Below the pieces are notes generated by a model. The model saw only the letters and a program-made list of their open reading frames with translations. It ran no database searches and had not been told where the DNA came from. 64,000 nucleotides of DNA, from NCBI GenBank assembly GCA_944990035.1, contig CALYLX010000054.1, forward strand, positions 248,001 through 312,000, given 5' to 3'. Made by a program: the position numbers and the translations under genes. This document shows positions 35,881 through 45,801 of this stretch, piece by piece (position 1 is the first letter of the stretch; each line of letters opens with the position of its first letter). Source of the DNA: Clitopilus passeckerianus (Eukaryota; Basidiomycota; Agaricomycetes; Agaricales; Entolomataceae).

Positions 35881-37347
35881 ATGTCTGCCGCCATTAACCA
35901 GGAGAATTGCAACATCCGTGCTGGGGGCTCGTTGTCTTTCTATGCACTAAGTCTCACACAGAATTTCTTTCGTGGGGATGCACGCTGTACCGGTATGGTT
36001 CCCACAATATCTGGACCGAAGCAGATACATGAAAGAAATTTCTCAGGTGAACGAGCCTTATCAACGACTGCAAATACAAAAACATATGCATGCCGAACCG
36101 ATCTTGTCGCCGAAGCATATCTTCTCCAAGTTTTCATCGGCAAAATAGTCGAGGACCTCGAGGAGCCACTCGATTCTCCAGTCGAGTACATTCGCTTGAT
36201 CGAAATCCTAGTGGGAATATCGCAGACAAGTATTCCGTTTATCTTCAGGGTGTTTGCAGACGACGCTGTGGCTGGGTCGTCACACTCTGCTTGGAATAAA
36301 GCTGAAAGGAGACTTTCCATCGAAATTCGTCAGATACATTCTATCTTGGATAAATTTATGAAGAAGCTGGAGGCTATTCGGAATGGTATCTATCAAGTAT
36401 CGCCTGATGTGACCGCTACCAGCACAGTTATTATCATGGTGTGGGACTGCTTCTGGTCGACGATTTGGGAGAGGAACCCGGTCTCCACACTCTGCAATGC
36501 CCTATCTGCGTCCCGAGATCAAATTAATCTCGTCCTGTGAGCGTTTTACACTTTCCTTTTTTCCGTTACTGACTGGATGCCAGATTTTCCATCATTTCCA
36601 TCCATCGTAGCACGTGCGACCCTCAACGCAAAGTCTATCTTAATCAAATCAGCGTGCACGATTTCTTCGGGAGACAGTGGTCTTTACCTCGGGATCTCTG
36701 CTTAACTCGTGAAGTGATTTGGTTATCACGTTCGAACCAACCGTGACGAGCTAACCACGCTATTATGCTAGGTCTTCGTGGAGATTTTGTTACTCAAATT
36801 TGAAGGTAGCTCCGCTGAAATTATTGTTGCCTCAGGCCAGTGGGGCATCTTCAAGCAGGAAGGGCTCAAAGTCATCAAACGCAGCGATTGGACGAAGGCC
36901 ATTGAAGCTGGGGACGGTCTCCAGCTCAGCGTATTTATTACTTACCAGAGCCAAACAATAAGATCTGGCGATGTGAGGGCGATCCGATGTCCCCGGTGTG
37001 ATTCCAGGAGAAGCATTCCTTACTCAGACCATTGGGGAAACTGGTAAGCGGGACCATTCTATTCTCCATAGATTCTGATGGTTCGTTCTCTCAGCCTTCA
37101 GTGTAACTCTAAATTCAATATTGCCAATGACATCTTGAAAGAAGAATCGGCTGGGATCCGGGAAGATGCTACCCCCTCAACGATTAATTCATCGTGCGTA
37201 GCAAAGTTTGCCCCAATAGAGCTAAAATTTACTTTCTTATGTAGTTTCTCTGCCCGCGTTGAGCATTCTCAGCGCTCGATCTTCTCAGTCTTTTCTGTTA
37301 CACCGAGCAATTGTGTAGGTGGCATTCGGGCTCTACTTCATTGTTAA
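35881..37347 (+). CDS. Ubiquitin-like-domain protein with C-terminal zinc ribbon, copy B
   Basis: Five exons (35881-35992, 36047-36536, 36611-36713, 36772-37043, 37095-37347) keep phase for about 409 residues. Seen: start MSAAINQENCNIRAGGSLS, a helical part with TSTVIIMVWDCFWSTIWER, then the core VHDFFGRQWSLPRDLC, FVEILLLKFEGSSAE, QEGLKVIKRSDWTKAIEAG, which resembles the fungal ubiquitin-like domains I recall near NLR and heterokaryon-type proteins (start 'DxLGRxxxLPxxxC', end 'xxWxxxVxPG'). A split zinc ribbon follows: CPRCDS ... WCLQCNSKF (two C-x2-C pairs). The first intron (54 nt) has no stop and could be retained, but copy C has an intron at the same place. The last exon may instead splice at GTGCGT; its tail resembles nothing. 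Function unknown. Confidence 0.65.
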
Positions 37348-38439
37348 TTAATCGATTTGTATGAAGATACCAGAAATAACTGGGATTACTCTGTCCATAG
37401 CCACCATGTTAGGCTGCCTCTCGTGTCGGAACAGCCGCATCAAGGTGCCTTTCTGATCTTCTCTGACGTTCCTTTTTCTCACGCTTTCTAGTGCCTTGGA
37501 CTCGGACCCGCCGCATCTGATTCACCCTGCGAACGATGTGTTAGAAGACAAGGGACCTGTAGATACCTAGGACTTAGATGAAGAACAAGTATAGGCACTC
37601 TACGGCAGTTCCAAACTCCCGAATCCTGAATATAAAAGATAGCGTATGTTCAGTTGGACAGTCCACTTAGTAAATCAATCTTGTTGTCCTTCAAGAGGCA
37701 GAGCGACTAAGCACACACACCGTTCAGCTCATGACTGAATCAAAAGCATGCCAGTTAAACCTGCCTACAAATATTCCCCTTTTGCCCCAGAAATCTTGAT
37801 GTTCGTGGGCTCGCAGCGGCGCCGCATGTGCCTAATAGTTTCTGCCCTAGTGGTATAATGCCGAAATCCTGGCCCTCCGTATTGTAATACGGGACAGCTG
37901 CGTACTAGGGGAGTATTTCTAGTGTAATGCGGTATCTAAAATAGGATATCTAGACGATACTATAACACCATTTTCCTGTAATTGCTGGGTGTATTACAAA
38001 ACCGCTACACGGACTCCTCGTCCCCGGGCGTTCATCTGGTTCTTGGGTACGCGTTCCACCATCTCAATTATACGGGGCGTTGATGATTGGTGTCCCAGCA
38101 CTTCTTCAGGCGGTCCTATTTTTGATTCTGGAAGAGAAAACAAGTTTGATAGGTGATACAGGTGTGCCTCGTGGACTCATTGGTGGCTGGACCACATGCC
38201 AGTGCTGACTTTCCATTTTCCACGAAGCGCAAGTTGACGAGACTGACACTGATGTGGAAGAATAACAAAATATCTGAGGAGACAGACGTAAATTAAGGAG
38301 TCTATGCTGTTTAGAACACCGGGGTTGTTGATAGTGGTATAGTTTCGTCTGAATGTTAACACATCGATGAGATATACCACACGCCTATTCATCCCATTTC
38401 AAATACAACCCCGACTGCCAAGCACCGATTCCGCCCCTT
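37348..38439. other. No recognised gene
   Basis: No supported exon. A small perfect inverted repeat, CCGTATTgtAATACGG, lies near 37877-37892. The part from about 38170 to 38440 is related to 32790-33060, the downstream flank of peptide copy 1, and so belongs to the segmental duplication. Confidence 0.5.
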
Positions 38440-38738
38440 TCACCCAAAGAAATAAGACGTGCCATCGTCACAAAGGCAAATCCTGAATTATCAAATGCCA
38501 AATATTATTCATGAGTGATGTACCGATGACCCTTGAACGAAGAAGATACTTACGGTAGTATCTGCCCGTTATATTCCGCCGGGTGTCCACCACCTCCATG
38601 GCTTTGACAAAAACTATTGCACCAATCGTCCCCGGCGTCGCGTTGTTCGAGTGTTCGGATAAGTTTGAATCCTGGAGATGGAGCAGCAGCGACGACGGAG
38701 AGGAGGGTTGCTGCGAGAGTCAGGGTGAGGAACTTCAT
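38440..38738 (-). CDS. Small secreted cysteine peptide, CS-alpha-beta-like, copy 2
   Basis: Two exons (38554-38738, 38440-38482) encode 75 residues that differ from copy 1 at only a few places: A to T at residue 5 in the signal peptide, V to I before the CxC, and S to T after CDDG. The intron sequences differ much more than the exons, and the exon 2 changes are conservative, which suggests both copies are kept by selection. Cysteine spacing C-x3-C and C-x-C is the same. It stands in the same position relative to ubiquitin-like copy B as copy 1 does to copy A. It is probably secreted; antimicrobial, effector or pheromone-like use cannot be told apart from sequence. Confidence 0.72.
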
Positions 38739-38816
38739 GTTTGAGGCGAAAGGTTGGCGTGTTGGAGTTGGGGCTGGAAGATTGTTTGGTAATGAGATTT
38801 GTTCGGTACGGAGGGG

Positions 38817-38824
38817 CTTTTATA
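38817..38824 (-). promoter_or_regulatory. TATA box of peptide gene copy 2
   Basis: TATAAAAG on the minus strand, 79-86 nt before the ATG at 38738. Confidence 0.6.
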
Positions 38825-38947
38825 CTCTAGGATAGTACAGTCAGACCGTACGAAAGGTGTTTGGTTTACTGTGAGTCCCTGACGCATATGCTAGCCATCG
38901 CTCTGGTCCGTAATCTGAGCATGCTGGAGTTCCGTCCGAATATGGAC

Positions 38948-38981
38948 GGCCGTATATTTGGCCCTCGGCGATGAGACCGAA
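38948..38981 (-). promoter_or_regulatory. Conserved upstream block, peptide gene copy 2
   Basis: Identical over 34 nt to 33579-33612, at about the same distance from the start codon. Confidence 0.4.
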
Positions 38982-39508
38982 GGGCTCGAGGGGATGTGAA
39001 GCCATCTTCTGGACTTGTTCTGAGCTCATCGAGGGATCTGCCATCATTTGAATATCAGAATACCCCGGCGTGTCGGCGATCATCTCAGCTCAATTCGCTG
39101 GTCCGGAAGTTTCAGCGAGACACATTGCGATTACTCGCTCCGGTGCGTTCTACAAGCTAACAGGACCGCAACTCGCAATGGGACCTGCAACATCAAGTCC
39201 ACCATTGATTGCAGCAAGTGTAAATGACAACGGGGGAAATGTTAAAGCCCTTGTGGAGAGCCAACTACGCAATGTCTGCTCCTCACGGTTTGCGCATTCG
39301 AAGAGAATCCGTCAGACCCCAGTAGGTCAAACATAATAATACCGCAGCGAGGAGACAAGCACACAGAAAGAACTGAGTAAGGAGGGGGAGACTTCCACCC
39401 GTTACGTTTCTACGGAGCATAACGCATTGTTCATTGGAGGCAGTAGGAGGTCGTTCGCCGACTAAGCAAATGCTAGATATCTAGTTCACCCTCCTCGAAG
39501 ATTTCGCA

Positions 39509-39588
39509 GTCCAGTAACGCAATGGTCAAGCGTTCAGATATTTAACTCGTGTGGCCACACAACCCTTGGTTCGCGCCGAGCATTAGAC
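39509..39588 (+). repeat. tRNA-like element, family V
   Basis: Begins GTCCAGTAACGCAATGGTCA, carries CTTGGTTCGCGCCGAG as T-arm, and ends CATTAGAC, roughly complementary to its start. Confidence 0.5.
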
Positions 39589-39589
39589 T

Positions 39590-40100
39590 GTTAATACTCG
39601 CGCCATATGAAGTTTTTAGCAAACCTAAGTGTAGCTAGATTGGTGGTAGCAGCCGGATGATTTTATGAGAGTGTGAGAGCCCAGGAAAGCGAGGCAGGCA
39701 ATGGGGAGGAGAACTGGACTCGAGCACTGAGAAGACGCAATCGCCGAAAGTCGTACGGGAGAAGGCACAAGGCAACAAGGGATTGAAATTTCAACCTCGT
39801 GAGGTGACATCACCTAGAAAGAACCGGTAGCAAGCAAAAAGAGAGATGAATCTTGAACGGACAGTGTGGTCTTCGGGAATAGCATAGGGATGATGATGGA
39901 AGCAGAAAGAGAACGGCCAAATAACGATCAACGTCGCTTGTCTATGTCAGGCCACCGTCGTTGATCGTGTTAGGATGATTTCAATCGCGCACCGCCTCTC
40001 TCATTGCCAGGGAACGCCTGGAGTCACTTTCTGTCATTCGCTACCTGCATATTTAACTCGACGTTGTTCAACTGAATTTGCTACAAGAACACTAACCACC
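39590..40100. other. No recognised gene; probable DUF4291 upstream region
   Basis: No supported exon on either strand. The stretch ends at the start codon of the DUF4291 gene; an in-frame ATG at 39975 would add a leader lacking family similarity. Confidence 0.45.
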
Positions 40101-40760
40101 ATGACCTCCACATCACCCTCTGAGTCCGAATCCACGACCTCCACCCCAACTCAGCCTCCTGTCCCTCCCTACCGCCAAATCCGCGCCCTCTACACACCAA
40201 CGACAATAACTGTCTACCAAGCCTACTCCTCCTCCATCGCCCTCCCCGCCGTCGAACACCAACTCCTCTCCGCCTCGCCCTCCTTCAACACCACGCGCAT
40301 GACATGGGTCAAACCAAGCTGGTGCTGGATGATGTACAGATGTGGGTACGGATTTAAAGACGCGCGACAAGAACGAGTTCTTGCTCTGCAGGTGAAGAGG
40401 GAAGGGTTCGAGAAGTTGTTGAAAGAGGCTGGGCTGAGCCACGGGGCGAACGCGGATAAGGAGAAACAGGTTAGAGTGCAGTGGGACCCGGAACGAACAC
40501 CGTCGCTTCAGCAGCTGCCTTATCGGAGTATACAGATTGGGATTGGTGCTGGGTTGGTGAAGGAGTGGATCGAGGAGATGATTGTTGGGATTGAGGATGT
40601 TACGGAGAGAGCGAATAAGTTGAAGGCGTACGTTGAGGAGAATCCGGGTGCTGGTGTGGAGGAGCTGGTTAGGTTCGGGTTGGTGCCGGAGGAGAGGGAG
40701 TATGTTGTTGGGGAGGATCTGAGAACGATTTTGGGAATGGATATCGAGGGGAAGAAGTAG
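40101..40760 (+). CDS. DUF4291 family protein
   Basis: Single exon, 219 residues from the ATG at 40101. Seen: a Ser/Thr/Pro-rich start, then family hallmarks in order: RQIRALYTPTTITVYQAYS, RMTWVKPSWCWMMYRCGYG, QERVLALQVKREGFEKLL, VRVQWDPERTP, LPYRSIQIGIGAGLV, IVGIEDVTE and LVPEEREYVV. DUF4291 occurs in bacteria and fungi. Its activity is, to my knowledge, unsettled, although the conserved Arg, His/Tyr and Trp clusters suggest a nucleotide-binding or RNA-acting enzyme; I do not assign one. Lack of introns contrasts with its neighbours and might hint at bacterial origin or simply reflect the family. A decayed copy of its tail lies at 41.3-41.5 kb. Confidence 0.9.
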   Translation: MTSTSPSESESTTSTPTQPPVPPYRQIRALYTPTTITVYQAYSSSIALPAVEHQLLSASPSFNTTRMTWVKPSWCWMMYRCGYGFKDARQERVLALQVKREGFEKLLKEAGLSHGANADKEKQVRVQWDPERTPSLQQLPYRSIQIGIGAGLVKEWIEEMIVGIEDVTERANKLKAYVEENPGAGVEELVRFGLVPEEREYVVGEDLRTILGMDIEGKK

Positions 40761-41338
40761 GGTCGAAGCCTGGAGCGCTGGATGGTCGCAGTTCACAAGA
40801 TGCGCTGTCTCGCCGAGTCCGTGAACTCATTTCATTCCCTCATTTTTTGACTCAACGAGTGCGGTTATATCCAACTCAAAATATGTCTCCTTTACCGTCC
40901 GGCATAGTAGAGAACGAGCAATTGAATGGTATACCCCTGGTCCAAATTCCCGCCAGTATCAGACTTCGATTAACTAGGTCCGCTCAAATCCTTTGCGAAC
41001 ATCGACCTTGTAGTGCAATGGCTACGCGCGCACGATGTTCAGTTCATGACTGATCCTTGGCCCTAGGGAATAGGCACCTCCCTTTTTTCTAGAGAAGCTT
41101 TCTATTCACAGACTCTTACCGAGGAAATGATAGCTCAAAACTCCGAGGTGCTACCAAAATCGACGACTGCTGATAACTAGTGGCATGTTACCAGAGCACA
41201 GAACAGTTCGTCGCTGAAACTAGGGATCGAGGATTCGTATGTACATTTTTTTTTTTACCACAGATTACTCGCATCCTGCTCTCTCTCGATGGACTTCCAG
41301 TTTTCTGCCACATCCGTTTACCCTCGCTCCCCGTCTCT

Positions 41339-41503
41339 GCCAATGCCAACGGAGAGGATGAGGACGTTGAAGGGTACCTCGAGGATAACCTGGATGTAGA
41401 GCTGGAGGAGCTGTTTGAGGTGGCTTTGGTGCCGGAAGAAAAGTAATACACCGTCGAGAAAGATGTGCGGCCGATTTTGGGAATGGGTAACGGTGGGGAG
41501 AAG
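41339..41503 (+). pseudogene. Decayed copy of the DUF4291 C-terminus
   Basis: Reads EGYLEDNLDVELEELFEVALVPEEK, stop, then YTVEKDVRPILGMGNG. This matches the parent tail (AYVEENPGAGVEELVRFGLVPEE, REYVVGEDLRTILGMD). The catalytic-looking first three quarters of the gene are absent. Confidence 0.75.
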
Positions 41504-42018
41504 ATGAGGAAGGAAGGAAGGAAAAGGTCCAGTCGTGCAGCGGCTACACATCAAGCTTGGCTTGTGGTGTTGCATTGGAATTTGACTTGCCGTCAAATTG
41601 GATCTCTATGAGAAACAGATCGTCAACCTTTTTCTCGGATGAAGCGGGTAAGAAAAGCATTCGGGGGCGCGGGCGTAGACCTTGAAGTTGATAGGTATTG
41701 GAATCCATCAGGACCAGAGGGTCGACAGGTCGCACATTCGCGACGGTTACCGCGGGCGGTATTTGAGTCGACTCTACTCACGAGACTATCCCTTGGCCTC
41801 CCTCAATCGGGGTATAATACCAAGGTCTGTACGGTCAAGCGACCTGCGTGTGCACATAAACTCGTTTGCATCGAGTTTCAGCTATCTCCAACTGATCGCG
41901 TTTTTGGCTCGGGGATCCGGAGGGACCAGGCTCCCAGCTACCCCGACCTCGTCGAAAAGCGTATCAGGAGGAAGAGAGCAGTTCGTAAAGTGTTTGAATT
42001 TGCCATTCATATCGCGTA

Positions 42019-42105
42019 GTCTAGTAGTGCAGTTGGTTAAGCGTCCGGACTTCGGATTGGACCCTTGTAAGATTGCACACGAGTTCGATTCATATCGAAT
42101 ACGAG
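42019..42105 (+). repeat. tRNA-like element, family V, cluster copy 1
   Basis: Begins GTCTAGTAGTGCAGTTGGTTA and contains GAGTTCGATTCATATC as T-arm/B-box. First of five in about 1 kb. Confidence 0.55.
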
Positions 42106-42327
42106 ATGATCAAAGACTGGGTCCTTCGTTTTTGGTCGCATGTGAGATATTGCAGCTTCCGGTCTTCAAATTTCAAGGTCAAGTGTAAGGTAGCTCGGAG
42201 CAAGGGGAGGAGGCTACGCAAGAGCTGAGGGTTCGATCCTGCGAAGTGGTGGATTATTTTGAGATGGATCGATGATTAGCTCTCTCAGGAAATCCTAGCG
42301 GCGATTAGAATGTCATCTTCTTATTGA

Positions 42328-42407
42328 AGGTGCAGTGGTCTAGCGCGGCATCTCCATGTTTGAGGTTAGAATACGTGCAGGTTCGATTCAGATTGAATAC
42401 TGGACAT
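42328..42407 (+). repeat. tRNA-like element, family V, cluster copy 2
   Basis: Contains GTGGTCTAGCGCGGCA near its start and GCAGGTTCGATTCAGATTG as B-box, ending ACTGGAC. Confidence 0.45.
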
Positions 42408-42574
42408 CCAGCCATATCGATTCTTTTGTTCTTTTATCGACCGCTTGCTGACCTACGTCATGTAGAGGCACCGAGGCAAGGCAGGGAAATGGCAGGTTCG
42501 TGTTACTATTAAAACGCACAGGCTGCAGAGGCCCGCGACAATCGACATGTGAATTCATCGTGTCTATCATACCG

Positions 42575-42648
42575 CATGGCCCAGTGGTGCAGTTGCCAAC
42601 TCAAGACACGAATGCACGTAGGTCCGGTTCGCACCTGAAACTGGACAT
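42575..42648 (+). repeat. tRNA-like element, family V, cluster copy 3
   Basis: Starts GGCCCAGTGGTGCAGTTGCC and ends GGTCCGGTTCGCACCTGAAA with ACTGGAC. The T-arm is recognisable; the 5' end has drifted. Confidence 0.45.
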
Positions 42649-42858
42649 TGCGCACTATCCATACGCAATTTTTTTTACTGGTTTTATCCGCATTTGGGGT
42701 TTTATAGAAGAGGTAGTAGAGTACCTGTCGAGTATCCCATTTGACCAGGATGGGCACACAGAAATTCAGGTTAGCGAAAAGGCACATGCTCAATCCATGA
42801 ACATGGCATGGCATGTTCTTATCGACATCGATCTCATCTCACACCTTTGCACCTCAAG

Positions 42859-42914
42859 GTCTGGTGGTGCAGTTGTTACGAGCACACTATTTCGATTCGT
42901 CTCGGAAACTAGAC
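42859..42914 (+). repeat. tRNA-like element, family V, cluster copy 4, short
   Basis: GTCTGGTGGTGCAGTTGTTA at one end and AAACTAGAC at the other pair as an acceptor-like stem. At 56 nt it has lost part of the middle, but TTCGATTCGTCTCGG remains. Confidence 0.5.
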
Positions 42915-42964
42915 ATGGAGTCCACCTGCCGAATCCAAGGTGGCAATGTTTTGAGTTGATCAAG

Positions 42965-43033
42965 GTCTAGTAGTCAAGTGTATCGTTTGACCTGGATGGG
43001 TGCATGTAAGTTCAATTCGCGCTGGATGCTAGA
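42965..43033 (+). repeat. tRNA-like element, family V, cluster copy 5
   Basis: Begins GTCTAGTAGTCAAGTGTATC, contains AAGTTCAATTCGCGCT as a drifted T-arm, and ends ATGCTAGAT. It lies 165 nt before the NmrA start codon. Confidence 0.5.
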
Positions 43034-43197
43034 TATCCAGACCTGTGTTGTACTACTTGTAAGGTATCTTGCTAGCGAGCGCCTGGATCCCAGAACACAG
43101 TGAGTTCTCGGTCCCATTTTGCTTCCGTCATCATCACCGTCGGAGATAACTCTCCCGATCGCGACAGCTGTCACTTCCATCTCTTCCTCGTACCTTT

Positions 43198-45801
43198 ATG
43201 ACAAAAACGATCCTCGTGACAGGCGCGACAGGCCACCAAGGCACCGCGCTCATCCATTCTCTCTTCCCTTCTGAATTCCACATCCTCGCTCTAACACGCA
43301 CCCCGTCCTCGCCCGCCGCTTTATCCCTCCGCGCAAAGTACCCGAAGTCGTTCCTGACACTCGTACAGGGGAATTTGGATGAGGAGGGGAGCGTGAGGAA
43401 GGTTTTTGAGGCAGACTCGGAGTGGGAGGGTGAAGGGAGAGAAGAGAGGGAAGGCATCTGGGGTGTGTTCTGTGTGCTTCAGTTTCCCGGGTTGGGGAAA
43501 AAGGCGGATGGGGAGGAGAGGCAGGGCAAGGTTCGTTTTCTTCTCTCTCGCCTCTCTCCTCATCAGAACTCAACGTGCTGACGCATGTACACAGCTCCTC
43601 ATCCACCTAGCACACGAATTTCACGTTCAACATTTCATATTCTCGTCCGCTGAGAGGGGCGGGGAGGTGCATGATGACCAGGCGGTGCTGGATCGGCTGG
43701 CGAAGATTAGGATTGAGAGGCATTTGAGGGAGGTGGGAGGGTTGAATTGGACGTGAGTCGGTTGCGTTAGTTGCGGTTTTGCTCGCCTAACGAAGCTCTA
43801 CGCAGGATCCTCCGCCCGGGATTCTTCATGGAGAACTTTGAGGGCACGATTGGGATGGTTACGGCTGGGGTGTTGAGGAAGGGGTTGGGGAAGGAGACGA
43901 AGTTGCAGTTGATCGTGAGTGTGTTTCCTCGTATCTTTCTGTTTCTACTCCTTCTCCTCGTTTACGTCTTGCTTGTCTTCACTTTCGTCTCCGTTTCGTC
44001 ATGGTGCCCTTTCGTTCGATCATCTGTCCCCATTCCTCTCGCCCATAATCACGCTCCTCATTGCTTGCATTGTCCTTTCCTTTCTTTAACCGCTCGTATT
44101 TCTGTCACCCTCTACCCTCGCCTATCTTCTCCCACTGCCAGCCTCCTCCTTCTGCTCGTTATATCACTCGCTTGTCTACGGCTTCGCTTCTGTTTCGTTT
44201 TGCTGCCCTCTCGTTCAACGGTCTTCCATTCATCCGTCCATTCCTTGGCCGTTGGCCTTCCTACCGCCCTCCATCCCGTTTTACCCCTCCTCCGTTATCG
44301 CCTCCGTCTCGTCCCTCATTTCTTTCTTCCTCCGAGACGCCCTTTCATTTTTGAGATATACTTTCCCCTATAATCTGTTCTTTTACTTCTTTCGTACACC
44401 CTTCTTGCCACTCTCTTTGTAGCATCTCCCCATCTACTTCGTCCTCTTCTACGAGTTCTCTTTCCATCTGCGGTTCCATTCGGGATGCCTGCGTCCCCTA
44501 TTTGTCTCGCACTCTCCTCTACCCTCCGCCTTGCTCTGCTTTCTTTCTCGTTTCATTGGTTGCTTGTTTCTTCCCCTTCTTTTTTTACTACTCTTCTCCC
44601 ATCCGCGTCCTTTTCTAAACCCTCCACCCACCCCGATTTCTCACTCGCCTCTCTTTCTCGTCTCCGCTTTCACCTACCCTGTCTTCGTTCTCGCTTCGTT
44701 GGTCCAGATTCTCGTCCTACTCCATTCATCCTCTCTTCTTCTCTTTCCCTCCTCCTCCCCTTGACGTCTTGGACACCTACTGACTTATTTCACGCAGGCT
44801 ACGTCCGACATCGGCCACGTCGCCGCCTCCATCTTCTGCAACCCTACACCATATGTTGGCAAAGTCCTCGTCGTGGTGGGGGATACCCTTACGCAGACGG
44901 AGATACAGGAGAGTTATCGACGAGGTACCATAGGAGGAAATGGGGAAGAGGGAGGGAAAGGACAAAAGATGCCGGCCCTCGGGGGGTGGTTGAGTGGGAT
45001 GTTGATAAAGGGAAACGGGTTTACGAGGGATTTGTGAGTTATTGCTCCCATCTAATCCTACTTCCTTCGTGTTTCTTTCATCCACTTTCTTTCCTTGCAT
45101 CTTTCTCCCGCCACTTCGAGCTCGACTTCTCTCGTCCTGCTCCATTTCCTCGGGTGACCACTAAACATGTTCCCGCTTCCTTGGCTGTCAGGTCTTACGG
45201 ACAAGACGAGACGGTTTTCGGTGTTTGACGGGATCTGCGGGCCAGTTCCGCATTCATTATCGATCCATTTCATCCTTGCGGCGGAGTCGCCTACATTCGG
45301 TGCCTGGTTCTTACTCTCGAGGTTCGCTTGGTCCCGTCCGCCCACTCCCTCACCAACCTGACCAGAACTTGAACACCGCCTACTTTGTTTTCTTCTCAGA
45401 CTCCCCGCCCCCAGTATTCCGCTCTTTCTCTTGATTTTGCTGCACCTCGCGGACGTAGACGAGGTCATCGTGATCGCGTTCTGCACTTTCTTTACTTGGC
45501 CTTGGGCTCTATGTATACTTCTGACCGACGCTAACCTCCTCCTTTCTCCTTCCACAGGATTAAAGATATGGAACGCGTCAACCGGAACCTCCACGACACA
45601 TCAACGAATGCACACATCCTCGAGGGACTCGCGCTCACTAAGCAGGCGGCTGAAGCTTATGGCGGGCCGGGGATGACGAGTTTCGAGGAGTGGGTACGGA
45701 GGAGGCATTTGAAGAAGGAAGGAAAGGGAGAAGGAAAGGTGGGGAAGAAGGAGAATTGGAATGGAGTTACTGTTGGAGGGTTGGTTAGGGGGAAGATATA
45801 A
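43198..45801 (+). CDS. NmrA-like NAD(P)-binding protein
   Basis: Five exons (43198-43530, 43595-43752, 43806-43914, 44798-45033, 45558-45801) give 359 residues. Seen: Rossmann start TKTILVTGATGHQGTALIH (GxxGxxG), ILALTRTP after strand 2, VQGNLDEEGSVRKVFE, GVFCVLQFPG, HFIFSSAERGG, LNWTILRPGFFMENF, a C-terminal part with TSDIGHVAASIF and VVVGDTLT, and a basic tail. The order ILRPGFFMEN after the SS motif is typical of NmrA/atypical short-chain dehydrogenases, which act as redox-sensing regulators or reductases. Introns 3 (883 nt) and 4 (524 nt) are far longer than usual here and rich in C and T on the coding strand. A broken copy lies at 50-52.5 kb, and a terpene synthase lies between the two. 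Confidence 0.87.

Noticed and set aside
37860..38030. Possible miniature transposon around the inverted repeat CCGTATT/AATACGG
   Set aside because: The hairpin is only 7 bp per arm and I found no matching terminal repeats or target-site duplication.
38841..39083. Minus-strand frame with GLIAEGQIYG, partly shared with the region near 33600
   Set aside because: Similarity between the copies is better explained by the duplicated promoter flank of the peptide genes; in copy 1 the frame contains stops.
40113..40796. Minus-strand open frame of 227 codons
   Set aside because: Antisense shadow of the DUF4291 gene, whose plus-strand product matches the family along its length.
41010..41060. Possible further family V element (GTAGTGCAATGGCTACGCGC)
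   Set aside because: Only the D-arm half is recognisable; no B-box or matching ends.
43771..44373. Plus-strand open frame of 200 codons inside the NmrA gene
   Set aside because: It starts in exon 3 and runs into the C/T-rich intron; composition bias, not coding, keeps it open.
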